Positions 62,500 to 64,000 of a DNA stretch of 64,000 nucleotides are shown piece after piece. The DNA lies in contig CAZSHM010000003.1 of NCBI GenBank assembly GCA_964606855.1, forward strand, positions 1-64,000, in the 5' to 3' direction. Made by a program: the position numbers and the translations under genes. A model generated the notes under the pieces. The model was not told the origin of the DNA. It saw nothing but the letters and a program-made list of their open reading frames with translations, and searched no databases. The DNA comes from UBA7185 sp964606855 (GTDB lineage: Bacteria; Bacillota; Peptococcia; Peptococcales; Peptococcaceae). Every line of letters begins with the position of its first letter. Positions within the stretch are counted from its first letter, which is position 1.

Positions 62500-63216
62500 C
62501 TACCTCCCCACATAGGTTCCGATGGTCTCGCCCATAGCGGCGCGCTTCATATTGCCCGGCGTCATCATGTCGAAGACGATCAGTGGAATGTCGTTGTCCA
62601 TACACAGGCTGATGGCGGTGGAGTCCATCACCTTGAGCCCCTGATTCAGCACATCGATGTACTTGAGCGTGTCAAAGCGATGCGCGTTGGGGTTCGTCCG
62701 CGGGTCATCGTCGTAGACCCCGTCCACTTTTTTCGCCATCAGGATCACGTCCACGCCCATCTCCGCCGCGCGCAGCGCCGCGGTGGTATCCGTGGAGAAA
62801 TACGGATTGCCCGTTCCCGCACCGAAAATAACCACTCTGCCCTTCTCCAGATGCCGGATCGCCCGGCGCTTGATGTAAGGTTCCGCTACTTCCCGCATCT
62901 CGATCGCGGTCATCACCCTTGTGTCGATGCCCTGCGTCTCCAGTGCGTCCTGCAGGGCCAAGGCATTGATGACCGTGGCCAGCATCCCCATATAATCCGC
63001 GGTGGCGCGGTCTATGCCGCGCTTGGCGCCGGCGACGCCGCGCCAGATATTGCCTCCGCCGACCACGATGGCGACCTGCACACCGGACGCGACCAGTTCC
63101 GCGATCTGCTGCGCCATGGAGTTCAGCACGCCGGCCTCCAGCCCATAGCCCTGATCGCCGCTCAGCGCTTCGCCGCTCAGTTTTAAAATGACGCGTTTAT
63201 ACTTTGGTTGCTCCAT
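62500..63216 (-). CDS. pyrH: UMP kinase
   Basis: A 238-residue amino-acid kinase-fold enzyme: YKRVILKLSGEALSG, VAIVVGGGNIWRG, ADYMGMLATVINALALQDAL, VVIFGAGTGNPYFSTDTTAALRA and MAKKVDGVYDDDPRTNPNA. The ATG at 63216 with AGGAGG upstream is used; the longer frame to 63288 is rejected. It makes UDP from UMP. A promoter lies about 155 nt upstream. Confidence 0.97.
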   Translation of the reverse strand: MEQPKYKRVILKLSGEALSGDQGYGLEAGVLNSMAQQIAELVASGVQVAIVVGGGNIWRGVAGAKRGIDRATADYMGMLATVINALALQDALETQGIDTRVMTAIEMREVAEPYIKRRAIRHLEKGRVVIFGAGTGNPYFSTDTTAALRAAEMGVDVILMAKKVDGVYDDDPRTNPNAHRFDTLKYIDVLNQGLKVMDSTAISLCMDNDIPLIVFDMMTPGNMKRAAMGETIGTYVGR

Positions 63217-63370
63217 CCCTTCGCCTCCTGTTCTACGCTCTGCATCCTCCGCTATCTCAAACGAGCGCACCGGCCGGCACCCCCGCATTGCTTGCGCCTC
63301 GTGCCGTTCCCCGCAGCGCGGGCCGCGGCAGGACTGCCGGATTGTGCGCCCGCCCCGGCAGTCCGATACT

Positions 63371-63400
63371 ATCTTATCATAAGTGCTTCGCCTCTTTCAA
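63371..63400 (-). promoter_or_regulatory. promoter of pyrH-frr
   Basis: On the minus strand TTGAAA (63400-63395), 18-nt spacer, TAAGAT (63376-63371). Together with the tsf terminator it fills the 304-nt gap between pyrH and tsf; no gene is seen there. Confidence 0.65.
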
Positions 63401-63470
63401 CCTTTTCCGCGAAGATTCGGGAAAAAGTGGCGGCCCTTCCGGAAACGTGCACGCTCCTGCACATCGGCAC

Positions 63471-63504
63471 AAAAAAAGAGGACAGCGCCCTGTCCCCTTT
63501 TTTT
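63471..63504. terminator. terminator of tsf
   Basis: GAGGACAG/CTGTCCCC arms are flanked by seven A and a run of T. On the minus strand it ends in TTTTTTT, 17 nt after the tsf stop. Confidence 0.85.
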
Positions 63505-63520
63505 GTTGTGCAAATGCCTC

Positions 63521-64000
63521 TCAGCCTTTCAGCTGCGCGGCAACTTCCGCCGCGAAATCGTCCTGGCGCTTCTCAAGTCCCTCGCCCATCTCATAGCGCA
63601 CAAAACGGCGCACCGTGATATTCTCGCCGATCTCCGCGATGGCCTGCTTGATCAGATCGCCGACGCTCTCGTCCTCGCTCTTGATGAAGGGCTGCTCCAG
63701 GAGGCAGACTTCTTTGTAATATTTCTCGATCCGCCCCTCGACCATCTTCTCGATGATCTTCTCCGGTTTGCCCTCGTTGCGCGCCTGCGCGGTCAGGATC
63801 TCCTTCTCTTTCTCCAGATCTGCCGCCGGGACTTCCTCTTTCTTCACATATTTCGGATTGGACGCCGCCACCTGCATGGCCAGATCCATGGCCAGCTGCT
63901 TGAAGCGGTCGGTCTTCGCCACAAAATCTGTCTCACAGTTGAGCTCCAGAAGGACGCCGATCTTGCCGCCCATATGGATATAGGAGACAACCAGTCCTTC
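63521..64000 (-). CDS. tsf: elongation factor Ts, C-terminal part (cut by the window edge)
   Basis: The visible 159 residues begin at the window edge with EGLVVSYIHMGGKIGVLLELNCETDFVA, the conserved EF-Ts dimerisation-core start, and continue through QVAASNPKYV and the end of the core. The N-terminal UBA-like part with the TDFPGR-type motif is beyond 64000. It exchanges GDP for GTP on EF-Tu. The Met at 63973 is internal, not the start. Confidence 0.95.
   Translation of the reverse strand, partial: EGLVVSYIHMGGKIGVLLELNCETDFVAKTDRFKQLAMDLAMQVAASNPKYVKKEEVPAADLEKEKEILTAQARNEGKPEKIIEKMVEGRIEKYYKEVCLLEQPFIKSEDESVGDLIKQAIAEIGENITVRRFVRYEMGEGLEKRQDDFAAEVAAQLKG

Noticed and set aside
1..64000. CRISPR array or intact insertion sequence
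   Set aside because: I saw no regularly spaced repeats and no transposase gene in the window.

Overview
The window looks like a draft-assembly scaffold (a 100-N gap at 5608-5707) from a GC-rich, anaerobic, Firmicutes-type bacterium. PolC, MutS2, YlbF, a tryptophan T-box, CIRCE-controlled groES-groEL and the order uppS-cdsA-dxr-rseP-ispG-proS-polC support this. A member of the Negativicutes is my best guess, from gene order and the uroporphyrinogen/siroheme gene cluster. This is inference: no rRNA is present and no search was run.

Layout. 1-5.6 kb: minus-strand operon of a U32 protein, mutS2 and an SdpI-like membrane protein, ending in tandem terminators. 5.7-8.6 kb: plus-strand ADP-ribose cassette (macro-domain/C-terminal-domain fusion, von Willebrand A protein, ADP-ribosylglycohydrolase). 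8.7-12.3 kb: two redox genes and a decayed restriction-modification methylase. 12.4-17.2 kb: a T-box leader whose specifier reads UGG (Trp), followed by an iron-type alcohol dehydrogenase and a trpXYZ-type ABC transporter. 17.4-30.2 kb: minus-strand housekeeping block (ABC-F protein, polC, proS, ispG, rseP, dxr, cdsA, uppS). 30.6-32 kb: cinA. 32-39.6 kb: module A (phosphodiesterase-type hydrolase, anion permease, an unrecognised protein, SDR, VOC, ABC ATPase, zinc-ribbon protein). 40-50.5 kb: a ten-gene operon for uroporphyrinogen III and siroheme precursors, polyprenyl diphosphate, miaB and ylbF. 50.8-57.4 kb: module B, with paralogues of four module A genes plus a LysR regulator. 57.6-60 kb: groEL and groES under CIRCE. 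60-61.7 kb: 5-formyl-THF cyclo-ligase, three tRNAs (Glu, Val, Thr) and a small unrecognised gene. 61.9-64 kb: frr, pyrH and the 3' part of tsf.

How the genes work together. The housekeeping block supplies isoprenoid precursors (IspG, Dxr), undecaprenyl diphosphate (UppS), CDP-diacylglycerol (CdsA), a site-2 protease (RseP), prolyl-tRNA and the replicative polymerase. The heme operon runs from glutamyl-tRNA (HemA, HemL, HemB, HemC, HemD) to uroporphyrinogen III, and through SUMT and SirC to sirohydrochlorin; later heme steps are not in the window.

The most unusual points are: a PolC that lacks the inserted 3'-5' exonuclease domain; two diverged copies of a hydrolase / anion permease / orphan ABC ATPase / zinc-ribbon module flanking the heme operon, with a shared palindrome downstream of two module B promoters; a three-gene ADP-ribose cassette with no visible transferase; a Trp T-box driving an iron alcohol dehydrogenase together with trpXYZ; and a 15-bp tandem duplication that lies in both hemA and hemC.
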